Notes: generated by a model from the sequence alone, not told the origin. A stretch of 64,000 nt of DNA from Dechloromonas hortensis (GCF_009469765.1 NZ_SSSQ01000018.1:1-64000), one strand, 5' to 3'. Shown: positions 1-8,639, counted from the stretch's first letter. A program made the numbers and translations.

Positions 1-27
1 GTGTTCGGCGATGACGAGAATGGTCAT
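1..27 (-). CDS. etfA: Electron transfer flavoprotein alpha subunit, N-terminal fragment
   Basis: Only the first nine codons lie in the window, reading MTILVIAEH on the minus strand from an ATG at 27 to the window edge. That is the usual N-terminus of EtfA, which binds the FAD of the EtfAB heterodimer and passes electrons from acyl-CoA dehydrogenases to ETF-quinone oxidoreductase. It starts two bases after the etfB stop, the usual etfB-etfA operon order. The assignment rests on these few residues plus context; the rest of the gene is outside the window. Confidence 0.8.
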
Positions 28-29
28 GA

Positions 30-779
30 TCAGATCACCTTGGCTTCGTTCTTGAGTTTGTTGACGAGTTCGGCGACATCGGCGACCTTGATGCCGGCCG
101 AGCGCTTGGCCGGTTCGGCAACCTTGAGGGTGGTCAGGCGCGGGGTCACGTCAACGCCGAGGTCGGCCGGCTTGACGGTGTCGAGCGGCTTCTTCTTGGC
201 TTTCATGATGTTGGGCAGCGTCGCGTAGCGCGGTTCGTTGAGGCGCAGGTCGGTGGACACCACGGCCGGCAGGCTGAGGGCCAGGGTTTCGAGGCCGCCG
301 TCGATTTCGCGGGTAACGGTCGCCTTGCCGTCGGCGATGACGACTTTCGAGGCGAAGGTGGCTTGCGGCCAGTTCTGCAGGGCGGCGAGCATCTGGCCGG
401 TCTGGTTGGCGTCGTCGTCAATGGCTTGTTTGCCGCAGATGACGAGTTGCGGTTGTTCCTTGTCGCACAGGGCCTTCAACAGCTTGGCGACGGCCAGCGG
501 TTGCAGGTCGACGTCGGTCTCGACCAGGATGCCGCGGTCGGCGCCGATGGCCATCGCGGTGCGCAGGGTTTCCTGGCAGGCGGCGACGCCGCAGGAGACG
601 GCGATGACTTCCGTGGCAATGCCGGCTTCTTTCAGACGCACGGCTTCTTCGACGGCGATTTCGTCAAACGGGTTCATGCTCATCTTGACGTTGGTCAGGT
701 CGACACCCGATCCGTCCGCCTTGACGCGAACCTTGACGTTGTAATCAACTACCCGTTTTACGGGGACGAGAATTTTCAT
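30..779 (-). CDS. etfB: Electron transfer flavoprotein beta subunit
   Basis: This 249-residue protein has the family's normal length and opens with MKILVPVKRVVDYNVKVRV, the typical EtfB start. The segment MNPFDEIAVEEAVRLKE follows, as in other EtfB proteins. EtfB binds AMP and pairs with EtfA to carry electrons in the cytoplasm from fatty-acid and related dehydrogenases to the quinone pool. The ATG at 779 is preceded by an AAGGAA ribosome-binding site. etfA follows two bases after the stop. The acyl-CoA ligase gene lies upstream on the same strand, separated by a palindromic repeat, which fits a fatty-acid or aromatic-acid oxidation context. Confidence 0.95.
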   Translation of the reverse strand: MKILVPVKRVVDYNVKVRVKADGSGVDLTNVKMSMNPFDEIAVEEAVRLKEAGIATEVIAVSCGVAACQETLRTAMAIGADRGILVETDVDLQPLAVAKLLKALCDKEQPQLVICGKQAIDDDANQTGQMLAALQNWPQATFASKVVIADGKATVTREIDGGLETLALSLPAVVSTDLRLNEPRYATLPNIMKAKKKPLDTVKPADLGVDVTPRLTTLKVAEPAKRSAGIKVADVAELVNKLKNEAKVI

Positions 780-802
780 GGGAATTCCTTTTCCGGTGGC
801 AC

Positions 803-868
803 GTCATTCCGGGCTTGACCCGGAATCCAGTCGCATTGCCTCTGGATTCCCGCCTACGCGGGAATGAC
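803..868. repeat. Palindromic intergenic repeat pair (dRS3-like)
   Basis: Two inverted elements face each other. GTCATTCCGGG-loop-CCCGGAATCCAG occupies 803-830 and CTGGATTCCCGCCTACGCGGGAATGAC-type sequence occupies 842-868. Each arm is a small hairpin, and the two arms also pair with each other. The ATTCCC...GGGAAT core resembles the dispersed palindromes known from Neisseria (dRS3) and many other beta- and gammaproteobacteria. It sits between the acyl-CoA ligase stop and the etfB start. I found no second copy in this window. Confidence 0.75.
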
Positions 869-877
869 GGAGAGGGA

Positions 878-2515
878 TTACTCGATGGCGAGCGCGGAGT
901 TGGCGTGCTGGCGCAGGACGTATTTCTGGATCTTGCCGGTCGACGTCTTCGGCAATTCGCCGAACACCACCTGCTTCGGCACCTTGAAGCGGGCCAGGTG
1001 GGCGCGGCAATGCTCGATGATCTCGGCCTCGCTGGTCGGCACGCCGTCCTTCAGTTCGATGAAGGCGGCCGGCACTTCGCCCCACTTCTCGTCGGGCTTG
1101 GCGACCACCGCGGCGGCGATCACCGAGGGATGGCGATAGAGCACATCCTCGACTTCGAGCGACGAGATGTTCTCGCCGCCTGAGATGATGATGTCCTTGG
1201 AGCGATCCTTGATCTTGACGTAGCCGTCGCTATGCACCACCGCCAGGTCGCCGGTATGGAACCAGCCGCCGGCGAAGGCTTCCTCGGTCGCTTTCGGGTT
1301 CTTCAGGTAACCCTTCATCACCAGGTTGCCGCGGAACATGATCTCGCCCATCGTTTCGCCATCCCAGGGTACCGGTTCGAGACTGACCGGATCGCGCACT
1401 TCGATCGCTTCCTGCATGTGATAGCGGACGCCCTGGCGGCCGTTGCGGGCAGCGCGCAGGTCGATCGGCAGCTTGTCCCATTCCGGATGCTTGGCACAGA
1501 CCGAAGCCGGGCCATAGGTTTCGGTCAGGCCGTAGACATGGGTGATATTGAAGCCCATCTGCTCGGCACCTTCGATGATCGCGGCCGGTGGCGCGGCGCC
1601 GGCGATCAGGCCATTGACCTGGTGCTCGATGCCTTCTTTCAGCGCGGCCGGGGCGTTGATCATCATGCCGTACACGATCGGCGCACCGCACATGTGGCTG
1701 ACCTTGTGCTCCTTGATCAGGCCGAAGATCAGCGCCGGATCGACCTTGCGCAGACAGACGCTGGTTCCGGCATTGGCCGCCAGCGTCCACGGGAAGCACC
1801 AGCCGTTGCAATGGAACATCGGCAGCGTCCACAGGTAGACCGAATGCGGCGGCATGCCCCAGGAAATGATGTTGGAGGCCGAGTTCAGGTAGGCGCCACG
1901 ATGGTGATAGACAACGCCCTTCGGATTACCGGTGGTGCCCGAGGTGTAGTTCAGGGCGATGGCATCCCACTCGTTGTCGGGCAATTGCCAGGCGAAATCG
2001 GGCTCGCCTTCGTTCAGCAGGGCCTCGTAATCCTTTTCGCCGAGCGCTTCGCCGCCGGTGAATTCCGGGTCGAGGGTATCGATGACGATCGGCTTCGGCC
2101 CTTCGAGCAGCGCCAGCGCGCCTTTGACGATGACGGAGAATTCCGGATCGGTGATCAGCACCTTGGCTTCGCCGTGGGCCAGCATGAAGGCGATGGCTTC
2201 GGCGTCGAGGCGGGTGTTCAGGGTATTGAGCACGGCGCCGATCATCGGCACGCCGAAATGGCACTCGAACATCGGCGCCGAGTTGGGCAGCATCACGGCG
2301 ACCGTGTCGCCCTTGCCGATACCGCGATTCTTCAAGGCGGAAGCCAGCTGACGACAACGGTCGTAGCTTTCCTTCCAGGTGTATTGACGCGCCCCCTGGA
2401 TGACGGAAATTCGCTTCGGATAGATAAACGCCGAGCGCTCGATAAAGCTCAGCGGGGAAAGCGGAACATAATTGGCCGGGTTCTGTTCGAGCCCGACGGC
2501 GTACGGATTTGCCAC
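878..2515 (-). CDS. Acyl-CoA synthetase (AMP-forming, ANL superfamily)
   Basis: This 545-residue enzyme activates a carboxylic acid to its CoA thioester through an acyl-adenylate. It carries the AMP-binding P-loop YTSGTTGNPKGV, the GLTETYGP motif, the hinge segment GWFHTGDLAVVHSDGY and the C-terminal catalytic lysine region PKTSTGKIQKYVL. Length and motifs match the medium/long-chain fatty-acid and methylmercaptopropionate (DmdB-like) CoA-ligase group; sequence alone does not fix the substrate. The start is a GTG at 2515 with GAGGAG six bases upstream. It lies upstream of etfBA on the same strand, which suggests beta-oxidation or a related acid-degrading route. The divergent sensor kinase could regulate it, but that is inference. 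Confidence 0.9.
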   Translation of the reverse strand: MANPYAVGLEQNPANYVPLSPLSFIERSAFIYPKRISVIQGARQYTWKESYDRCRQLASALKNRGIGKGDTVAVMLPNSAPMFECHFGVPMIGAVLNTLNTRLDAEAIAFMLAHGEAKVLITDPEFSVIVKGALALLEGPKPIVIDTLDPEFTGGEALGEKDYEALLNEGEPDFAWQLPDNEWDAIALNYTSGTTGNPKGVVYHHRGAYLNSASNIISWGMPPHSVYLWTLPMFHCNGWCFPWTLAANAGTSVCLRKVDPALIFGLIKEHKVSHMCGAPIVYGMMINAPAALKEGIEHQVNGLIAGAAPPAAIIEGAEQMGFNITHVYGLTETYGPASVCAKHPEWDKLPIDLRAARNGRQGVRYHMQEAIEVRDPVSLEPVPWDGETMGEIMFRGNLVMKGYLKNPKATEEAFAGGWFHTGDLAVVHSDGYVKIKDRSKDIIISGGENISSLEVEDVLYRHPSVIAAAVVAKPDEKWGEVPAAFIELKDGVPTSEAEIIEHCRAHLARFKVPKQVVFGELPKTSTGKIQKYVLRQHANSALAIE

Positions 2516-2619
2516 AAATATCTCCTCACGATTCTTGCGAAAACGCTGTTCTCTTTTTTGGGGCTTTTTTTATAGCTAGCGAGGATGGCAAAACACTCTT
2601 GCTGAACTATTGGCAGAAT

Positions 2620-2634
2620 GTAACGAATGGTTAC
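2620..2634. promoter_or_regulatory. Candidate operator: perfect inverted repeat in the divergent intergenic region
   Basis: GTAAC-gaatg-GTTAC is a perfect 5-5-5 palindrome. It lies between the acyl-CoA ligase start (2515) and the sensor kinase start (2675), about 40 bases before the kinase ATG. Its place between divergent genes suits a dimeric regulator. Which protein binds, if any, is unknown. The rest of 2516-2674 is AT-rich with T runs and holds no gene. Confidence 0.35.
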
Positions 2635-2674
2635 ACCCACCAAGTCAGCCAACCGAGTGCTCTAGAATCGCCCC

Positions 2675-4699
2675 ATGGATACTGCCCCGCCCGCCCCCGA
2701 CATTGCCCAGCGCTACGAGATGCTGCAGGCCGGGCTCGATCTGCTCGACCAGGGCATCACCGTTTTCGACGGCAATCTGCGCCTGGTTGCCTGGAACCAG
2801 CCCTTTCTGCGGCTGCTCGATTTCCCGGACGATCTGGCCCAGGTCGGCACACCGTTCGAGACTTTCATCCGCCACAATGCGCTGCGCGGCGAATACGGCC
2901 CGGGCGACCCGGAAAGCCAGATTGCCGAGCGCGTCGCCGCCGCCGCCAATTTCGCCGCCCATGTCACCGAGCGTCAGCGGCCGAACGGCCGGGTCCTGCT
3001 GCTGCGCGGCGAACCCTTGCCGCACAAGGGCTTCGTCACGCTGTACAGCGACATTACCGAACAGCGCTACATCGAAAACCTGACCGAGCATCAGAACATC
3101 CAGCTCGAAGAACGCGTCCGCCGGCGGACGGCACAGCTGGAAAACGCCAACGCCAACCTGACCCGGGCCAATACCGAAAACACCCGCATCACCGCCGCGC
3201 TGCGCCGCAGCGAGGAACGGCTGCGCCTGATCAACGACACCATTCCCATCCTGATCGGCTACGTCGACAAGCACGAGGTCTATCAGTACGCCAACAAGGG
3301 CTACTCAGACTGGTACGGCGATCCGGTAAACGGTGTGATTGGCCGGGCGGTGCGCGACGTCGTCGGCGATCACGTCTACGGCCAGGTCCGCGACCCGGTA
3401 CGCAAGGCGCTCGGCGGCCAGCAGATGACCTACGAATACCAGATGGAGCGCCAGGGACAGACCGTTTTCGCGCGCAGCACGCTGGTTCCGGAAACGACGC
3501 CGGAAGGCGAGACGCTCGGCTTCTTCGTCTTCTCGCACGAAATCACCGAACAGAAACGGATGCAGGCGGCGCTGGTCCAGGCCCAGAAAATGGAGGCAAT
3601 TGGCCAGTTGACCGGCGGACTCGCCCACGACTTCAACAACCTGCTCACCGTCGTCATCGGCAACCTGGCCGCCTTGCAGGATCACCGACCGAACGATGCC
3701 GAGGTCAATGAATTCGTCGAACCGGCGCTGCAATCGGCCCGCCGCGGCGTGCAACTGATCAAGCGACTGCTCACTTTCTCGCGCCAGCAGCCGCTGGAGC
3801 CGCAGGCGGTCGATATCGGCCGGCTGATCAGCGGCCTGTCGAAACTGGTCCGCCGCTCGCTGCCCGAGTCGATTGCGGTGTCCACCGACCTGGCCGGCGC
3901 TTCGCTGCATGCGCTGGTCGATCCGGGACAACTGGAAAGCGCCCTGCTCAACTTCGCGCTGAACTCGCGCGATGCGATGCCGGAGGGCGGCCGCCTGCAT
4001 GTCGCGGCGCGCGCCGTCGAGCTGTCGAGCGATGCCGGCGCCTTCGACGTGCCGGCCGGCAGCTACGCGATGATCGAAGTCGCCGACAACGGCTGCGGCA
4101 TGGACGCGGCGACGCTGTCCCGCGTCTTCGAGCCCTTCTTCACCACCAAACGCTTCGGCCTGGGCAGCGGCCTCGGCCTGTCGATGGCCTACGGTTTCGT
4201 CAAGCAGTCGGGCGGCGGCATTTCGATCCAGAGCCAGCCGGGCCAGGGCACCACCGTGCTGATGGTGCTGCCGTTGACCACGCCGGAACTGGACGTCGAT
4301 CTGCCGGAGGACGACATCCAGCTCGCGCACGGCGGCGAACTGGTCCTGCTCGTCGAGGACGAACCGAACGTCCGCCGCGTCGTCCGCCAGTTGCTGATCG
4401 ATCTCGGCTACCCGGTGATCGAGGCGGAAAATGGCGCCCAAGCACTGGAAATGATCGAACATATCCCGGATATCGCCATCGTCGTCAGCGACGTCATCAT
4501 GCCCGGCGGCATCAACGGCCGGCAACTGGCCGATGCCGTGCTGTCCGGCCACCCGCAGATGCGCATCGTGCTGATGAGCGGCTATACCGACGAAGGCGAC
4601 GAAGCGGGCGTGGTCAGCGATCTGCCCATCCTGGCCAAGCCCTTCGTCCGCCAGGACCTGGTGCGGGCCTTGCAACGAGCCAACAAAGAGAAATCATGA
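2675..4699 (+). CDS. PAS-domain hybrid sensor histidine kinase with C-terminal receiver
   Basis: This 674-residue protein has no obvious membrane segment, so it is probably a cytoplasmic sensor. In order it has a PAS domain (about 18-130), a coiled coil (about 135-185), a second PAS domain (about 182-295), a HisKA dimerisation domain with phospho-acceptor His318 in GGLAHDFNNLL, and an ATPase domain with N-box ALNSRDAMP (428-436), DNGCGM (471-476) and GLGSGLGLSM (495-504). A receiver follows with Asp606 in SDVIMPGG. The HDFNNLL form places it with HisKA hybrid kinases. Its stop overlaps the next gene's ATG (ATGA), so kinase and regulator are co-translated. The ATG at 2675 has no strong ribosome-binding site. 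The signal is unknown. Confidence 0.92.
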   Translation: MDTAPPAPDIAQRYEMLQAGLDLLDQGITVFDGNLRLVAWNQPFLRLLDFPDDLAQVGTPFETFIRHNALRGEYGPGDPESQIAERVAAAANFAAHVTERQRPNGRVLLLRGEPLPHKGFVTLYSDITEQRYIENLTEHQNIQLEERVRRRTAQLENANANLTRANTENTRITAALRRSEERLRLINDTIPILIGYVDKHEVYQYANKGYSDWYGDPVNGVIGRAVRDVVGDHVYGQVRDPVRKALGGQQMTYEYQMERQGQTVFARSTLVPETTPEGETLGFFVFSHEITEQKRMQAALVQAQKMEAIGQLTGGLAHDFNNLLTVVIGNLAALQDHRPNDAEVNEFVEPALQSARRGVQLIKRLLTFSRQQPLEPQAVDIGRLISGLSKLVRRSLPESIAVSTDLAGASLHALVDPGQLESALLNFALNSRDAMPEGGRLHVAARAVELSSDAGAFDVPAGSYAMIEVADNGCGMDAATLSRVFEPFFTTKRFGLGSGLGLSMAYGFVKQSGGGISIQSQPGQGTTVLMVLPLTTPELDVDLPEDDIQLAHGGELVLLVEDEPNVRRVVRQLLIDLGYPVIEAENGAQALEMIEHIPDIAIVVSDVIMPGGINGRQLADAVLSGHPQMRIVLMSGYTDEGDEAGVVSDLPILAKPFVRQDLVRALQRANKEKS

Positions 4700-5427
4700 G
4701 CGAAGCGGATGCCCACAAACTGATCGTCATCGTCGAGGACGACCCCGATGTCGCCCGCATCATCGAACAGGTGCTCAGCGACTTTTCCTTCCGCACCGTC
4801 TGGTGCCGCAGCGCCGGCGACCTGCTGCGCCGCCTGCGCTCGCTAAGCCCGGACCTTTGCATCATCGATCTCGGCCTGCCCGACATGGATGGCCTCGAAG
4901 TCATGCAACGCGTGCGCAGCCAGTCTGGCTGCGGCATCGTCATCCTGACCGGGCGCGCCCACGTCAGCGACCGCGTCATGGGCCTCGAACTGGGCGCCGA
5001 CGACTATGTGCTGAAGCCATTCGAGCCGCGCGAACTGGTCGCCCGCGTCCGCAGCATCCTGCGTCGCCGGGAAACGGCAAGCAACAGCGGCGCCCGCCAG
5101 GTCGCCGAATTCTCCGGCTGGAAATTCAATCTCGGCAACAACGCGCTGCATGCCCCGAACGGCGAGGAACACCTGCTCAGCACCTCGGAAGCCGAATTAC
5201 TGAAGGTCTTCGTCAACAACCCGAACCGCATCCTGCAACGCGAGCAACTGATGGGCACCCGCGACCTGGCGCCAACCGACCGCAGCATCGACGTCCGCAT
5301 CTCCCGACTACGCCGCAAACTGGAGCCCGACCCGCAAAGCCCCGCTTTCATCAAGACAGTCTATGGCGCCGGCTATCTCTTCCTGGCGACGGTTAACTGG
5401 CCGACGGAGAATCAGGCGGGGGGTTGA
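4696..5427 (+). CDS. OmpR/PhoB-family response regulator
   Basis: This 243-residue protein has an N-terminal receiver with acidic pocket VEDD (13-16), phospho-acceptor Asp58 in IIDLGLPDMDG and a conserved Lys in DYVLKPFEPRE. A C-terminal winged helix (about 140-235) follows, with the usual OmpR-type DRSIDVRISRLRRKLE recognition segment. It would bind DNA as a dimer after phosphorylation. It overlaps the hybrid kinase gene by four bases, so that kinase is the likely partner. Because the kinase already carries its own receiver, phosphate could go directly from His318 to this regulator, or the kinase receiver could act as a sink. Targets are not evident; the divergent acyl-CoA ligase promoter is one possibility. 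Confidence 0.93.
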   Translation: MSEADAHKLIVIVEDDPDVARIIEQVLSDFSFRTVWCRSAGDLLRRLRSLSPDLCIIDLGLPDMDGLEVMQRVRSQSGCGIVILTGRAHVSDRVMGLELGADDYVLKPFEPRELVARVRSILRRRETASNSGARQVAEFSGWKFNLGNNALHAPNGEEHLLSTSEAELLKVFVNNPNRILQREQLMGTRDLAPTDRSIDVRISRLRRKLEPDPQSPAFIKTVYGAGYLFLATVNWPTENQAGG

Positions 5428-5537
5428 GTCGTCAGGCCGCTTCGCGCCCTGAGCTGAAGTTGATGAGTTGGAGGGGCGGACCGTCGGGAACTGGAAGTTG
5501 AAACACAGGGTTAGAGACCACCAGTACTCGAATAACG

Positions 5538-6068
5538 TTATTGTCCATACTGTTGTTCCAGTTCAGAGGCGGCGAGATGTGCCTCTTCTGCGAACTGAAG
5601 CAGGTTTAGCCTACATTGCCACCGATCCTTGCCAAACCAGCCGGAGACTTCGACGGTTGACTCCTGCACTCGATTACTAAATGACTGACCATCTTCGGCA
5701 ACTGAGTCGTAGCGTCCATACTGAAAAAGGAAGTAGCCGGCATGGATGACCTTGTTCGCGCACTCGCGCAGAGTAGTTGGCCCACGTCCCTGAAGGAAGG
5801 AGATCGCTGTTGTTTGACGCCCCGCTTGCTCTAGGGGCTTTGGGTTCGATAGCGAAGCACAACGATCAATTAGCGCCCGCAGATTAACGGCAAGCTCAAT
5901 AGCCTTTGTATTAATCACTGATTCGTAGTGCTCGTCAAAATCCTGATACAGCGAAGACTCACGCCTCGGTAATTGCACTGTTGCAGCGACATGGAAGTTC
6001 GCATGAATGACGGAAGCAAGCTCAACGCAGAGCTTCTTCACTCCGTTGGCATCGTGTCCAAATCCCAT
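5538..6068 (-). CDS. Hypothetical protein, orphan gene in an AT-richer islet
   Basis: I do not recognise this 176-residue protein. It looks soluble and mostly helical, with no signal peptide or membrane segment. The stretch LRECANKVIHAGYFLFQYGR resembles an 'NK-IHA' helix seen in various uncharacterised bacterial proteins, but that is only a weak resemblance. Codon use and base composition are AT-richer than in the kinase genes on one side and the EF-G paralogue on the other, and there is no clear ribosome-binding site before the ATG at 6068. Lone genes like this in short AT-rich stretches are often horizontally acquired. The flanks (5428-5537 and 6069-6200) contain no other convincing gene. 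Confidence 0.5.
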   Translation of the reverse strand: MGFGHDANGVKKLCVELASVIHANFHVAATVQLPRRESSLYQDFDEHYESVINTKAIELAVNLRALIDRCASLSNPKPLEQAGRQTTAISFLQGRGPTTLRECANKVIHAGYFLFQYGRYDSVAEDGQSFSNRVQESTVEVSGWFGKDRWQCRLNLLQFAEEAHLAASELEQQYGQ

Positions 6069-6200
6069 AATGTTTAATGGCTATTCAACGGACTCACTGG
6101 TCCATATATTGATAATTGGATTACATGGCAACACAGCCCTAACGAGTGGCCGCTATCGAGAAAAACTGAATGGCGACCTCTGGATGACTGCTGGCGCATA

Positions 6201-6229
6201 AAAAAGGGGCTGAAAATCAGCCCCTTTCT
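6201..6229 (-). terminator. Rho-independent terminator
   Basis: The hairpin AGGGGCTGA-aaa-TCAGCCCCT is followed on the minus strand by a run of six T. It lies 17 bases after the stop of the EF-G-like gene and should end that transcript. The top-strand side has only a short T run. Confidence 0.85.
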
Positions 6230-6245
6230 CTCGAACACCTTTGCC

Positions 6246-8297
6246 TTATTCGTCTTCGTCGTGCAACTGGAACTTGCTGGCCAGTTGCTGCTGGATGGTT
6301 GGCGGCACCGCGGCGTAGCGGGCGAACTCGATGGTATAGCTACCCTGCCCGCCGGTCAGTGACTTCAGGCGGGACTGGTAGTCGTTCAGCTCGGCGAGCG
6401 GCACTTCGCCGCTGATCGCCGCCATGCCGTGGCCGCGGCCATCGGTCCCGGTGATGTGACCGCGGCGACCGGACAGATCGCCGCTCAGATCGCCGATCGC
6501 CGTTTCCGGGACGACGATCTCGATATTGACGATCGGCTCCAGCACGATCGGCCGGGCCGCCCGGATCGCCTCGATGACCGCCTTGCGACCGGCCGTCACA
6601 AAGGCGACTTCCTTGCCATCGACGGCATGGGTCTTGCCGTCGAAAACCGTCACTTTCAGGTCGTCGACCGCATAGCCAGCGACCACGCCACCTTCCAGCC
6701 CTTGTCGCACGCCTTTTTCGACGGCCGCCATGAAGACGCCGGGAATGACGCCGCCCTTGACGGCATCGACGAACTCGAAGCCTGCGCCGCGCTCCTTCGG
6801 CTCGATGCGCAGGTGCACTTCGCCAAACTGGCCGGCACCGCCGCTCTGCTTCTTGTGGCGATGCATGCCCTCGGCCGGGCCGGTAATCGTTTCGCGGTAA
6901 GGAATGCGCGGCGGCTTGGTATCGACTTCCAGCTTGTACTGGCTGGCCATCTTTTCCAGCTTGGCCTTCAGATGGATTTCGCCGAGGCCGCGAATTACCG
7001 TTTCGTTGCTGCTCGGATGGCGCTCGACGACGAAAGTCGGATCTTCCATCGCCAGCTTGCCGAGAATATCGAACAGCCGCTGCTCGTCGCCCTTCTTGCG
7101 GGTTTCGACGGCCAGGCCGGCCATTGGTTGCGGAAATTCGAGCGGTACCAGGTGGATGTGATCCTCATCGTGCGAGTCGTGCAGCACGCAGTCGAAGTCG
7201 ATTTCATCGACCTTGGCGATGGCGCCGATATCACCCGGCAGCAGTTCGTCGACCTCGACGCTGTCCTTGCCCTGCAACTGGTAGAGATGGGCGACCTTGA
7301 ACGGCCGCTTGCCGTCGCCGACGAACAGTTGCATATCCTTTTTCAGCGTCCCTTGATGGACGCGGAAGATGCCGATCTTGCCCATGTAGGGGTCAGCCAC
7401 CACCTTGAAGACGTGGGCCAGCACATGCTTGTCCGCTGCCGGCTCGGCCTGGAACGCCGTCGTTTCGCCGCCCGGTTCGCCCCGGTAGAACGACGGCGGG
7501 TTGCCTTCGGCCGGGTTGGGTGCCAGCGAGGCCAGCACATGCAGCAGTTCCTTGATGCCGGCGCCGGTCTTGGCCGAGACAAACAGGATGGGGATCAAAT
7601 GGCCGGCGCGCAGCGCCTTTTCGAACGGCGCATGCAGATCGGCGACACTCGGATCGGCACCGTCTTCGAGATATTGCGCCAACAGATCTTCGTCTTCCTC
7701 GACGATCTGGTCGATCAGGGCGCGATGGGCGGCGGCGACCGACTCGAAGTCGGCATCGCCAGAGGCCTGCTCAAGCACTTGGACAACTTCCGCCGCGCCA
7801 TGGACCGGTAGGTCGAGCAGCATGCACTGTTTGCCAAAGCGCTCGCGGATATCGGCGACCAGACTCGGCAAATCGAGGTTGTCGGCATCGATCTTGTTGA
7901 TGACGATCATCCGGCAAAGCTTGCGCTCGGCGGCGTGGCGCATCATGCGCTCGGTCATCAGTTCGACGCCGGTCTGCGCGTTGACGACGACCAGTGCGGT
8001 ATCGACCCCGGCCAGTGCGGCGATCGACGGGCCGGCGAAATCCGGGTAGCCCGGGGTGTCGATCAGGTGAATATGGGTGTTTTCGTAGCCAAAATTGACG
8101 ATGGCCGAGTTCAGGGAGTGGCCGGCTTCCTTTTCCTGGGTATCGAAATCACAAACGGCGCTGCCTTTTTCGACACTGCCTTTGGCCGTAATGGCGCCAG
8201 TCGCGAACAACAGGGCTTCGGCCAGTGTCGTCTTGCCTGCGGCGCCGTGACCAACCAGCGCGATGGAACGAAGAGTTTCGGTGCTGTACTTGGACAT
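6246..8297 (-). CDS. Elongation factor G-like GTPase (EF-G paralogue, FusA2 type)
   Basis: This 683-residue translational GTPase has P-loop GHGAAGKT (16-23), DTPG (80-83) and NKID (134-137), followed by the domain II-V architecture of EF-G (for example HRHKKQSGGAGQFGEV and GRRGHITGTDGRG). It differs from canonical EF-G in the switch I region: the usual RGITI-type effector motif is replaced by AGHSLNSAI. That is typical of the EF-G-like/FusA2 group, whose role is not well settled (stress or ribosome-associated functions have been proposed). It is not clustered with rpsL-rpsG-tuf, so it is probably a second copy and not the housekeeping fusA. GGGAGAA precedes the ATG. A terminator follows the stop. 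Confidence 0.88.
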   Translation of the reverse strand: MSKYSTETLRSIALVGHGAAGKTTLAEALLFATGAITAKGSVEKGSAVCDFDTQEKEAGHSLNSAIVNFGYENTHIHLIDTPGYPDFAGPSIAALAGVDTALVVVNAQTGVELMTERMMRHAAERKLCRMIVINKIDADNLDLPSLVADIRERFGKQCMLLDLPVHGAAEVVQVLEQASGDADFESVAAAHRALIDQIVEEDEDLLAQYLEDGADPSVADLHAPFEKALRAGHLIPILFVSAKTGAGIKELLHVLASLAPNPAEGNPPSFYRGEPGGETTAFQAEPAADKHVLAHVFKVVADPYMGKIGIFRVHQGTLKKDMQLFVGDGKRPFKVAHLYQLQGKDSVEVDELLPGDIGAIAKVDEIDFDCVLHDSHDEDHIHLVPLEFPQPMAGLAVETRKKGDEQRLFDILGKLAMEDPTFVVERHPSSNETVIRGLGEIHLKAKLEKMASQYKLEVDTKPPRIPYRETITGPAEGMHRHKKQSGGAGQFGEVHLRIEPKERGAGFEFVDAVKGGVIPGVFMAAVEKGVRQGLEGGVVAGYAVDDLKVTVFDGKTHAVDGKEVAFVTAGRKAVIEAIRAARPIVLEPIVNIEIVVPETAIGDLSGDLSGRRGHITGTDGRGHGMAAISGEVPLAELNDYQSRLKSLTGGQGSYTIEFARYAAVPPTIQQQLASKFQLHDEDE

Positions 8298-8333
8298 CTT
8301 GTTCTCCCTGAACTTATTGGGTTTACCCCTAAA

Positions 8334-8639
8334 TCATATTACGCCTGCCGCCATGCGGTTGACGATGTACGGACCGCCTTTGTAGAGGATCAGAATGGCG
8401 AGCAGGATCAGCGCGAGGCCGACGAACAGCTGCTTGCCCGGGCGCGAGAAATCCTTCCAGTGCCGCCAGGCAAACCAGAGCGGACCGATCACCGGCAGCA
8501 GCAGGGTCGGCAGCCAGTTGCGCCAGCCGAAAGTAAAGGAAGCCGGCAAGGTGCCTACGTAACCAACCAGCAGCAGCGAACCGCCGACCGCGACCAGGAT
8601 GGCGATCAGAAAGACGAAGGCGGTGAATCCGGCATCCAT
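8334..8639 (-). CDS. Small membrane protein translationally coupled to glmU
   Basis: This 101-residue protein is predicted to sit in the inner membrane, with hydrophobic segments at about 4-29, 43-57 and 70-86. The segment IGPLWFAWRHWKDFSRPG lies between the second and third. Its ATG (8637-8639) overlaps the glmU stop as TAATG, so translation is coupled to GlmU. I do not recognise the family. Tight coupling hints at a link to the cell envelope, but there is no direct evidence for function. The same frame extends open upstream through glmU, which only reflects GC-rich shadowing. Confidence 0.75.
   Translation of the reverse strand: MDAGFTAFVFLIAILVAVGGSLLLVGYVGTLPASFTFGWRNWLPTLLLPVIGPLWFAWRHWKDFSRPGKQLFVGLALILLAILILYKGGPYIVNRMAAGVI

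Noticed and set aside
6007..6201. A 64-codon plus-strand frame running into the terminator
   Set aside because: It overlaps the start of the orphan gene, has no ribosome-binding site and shows no domain features.
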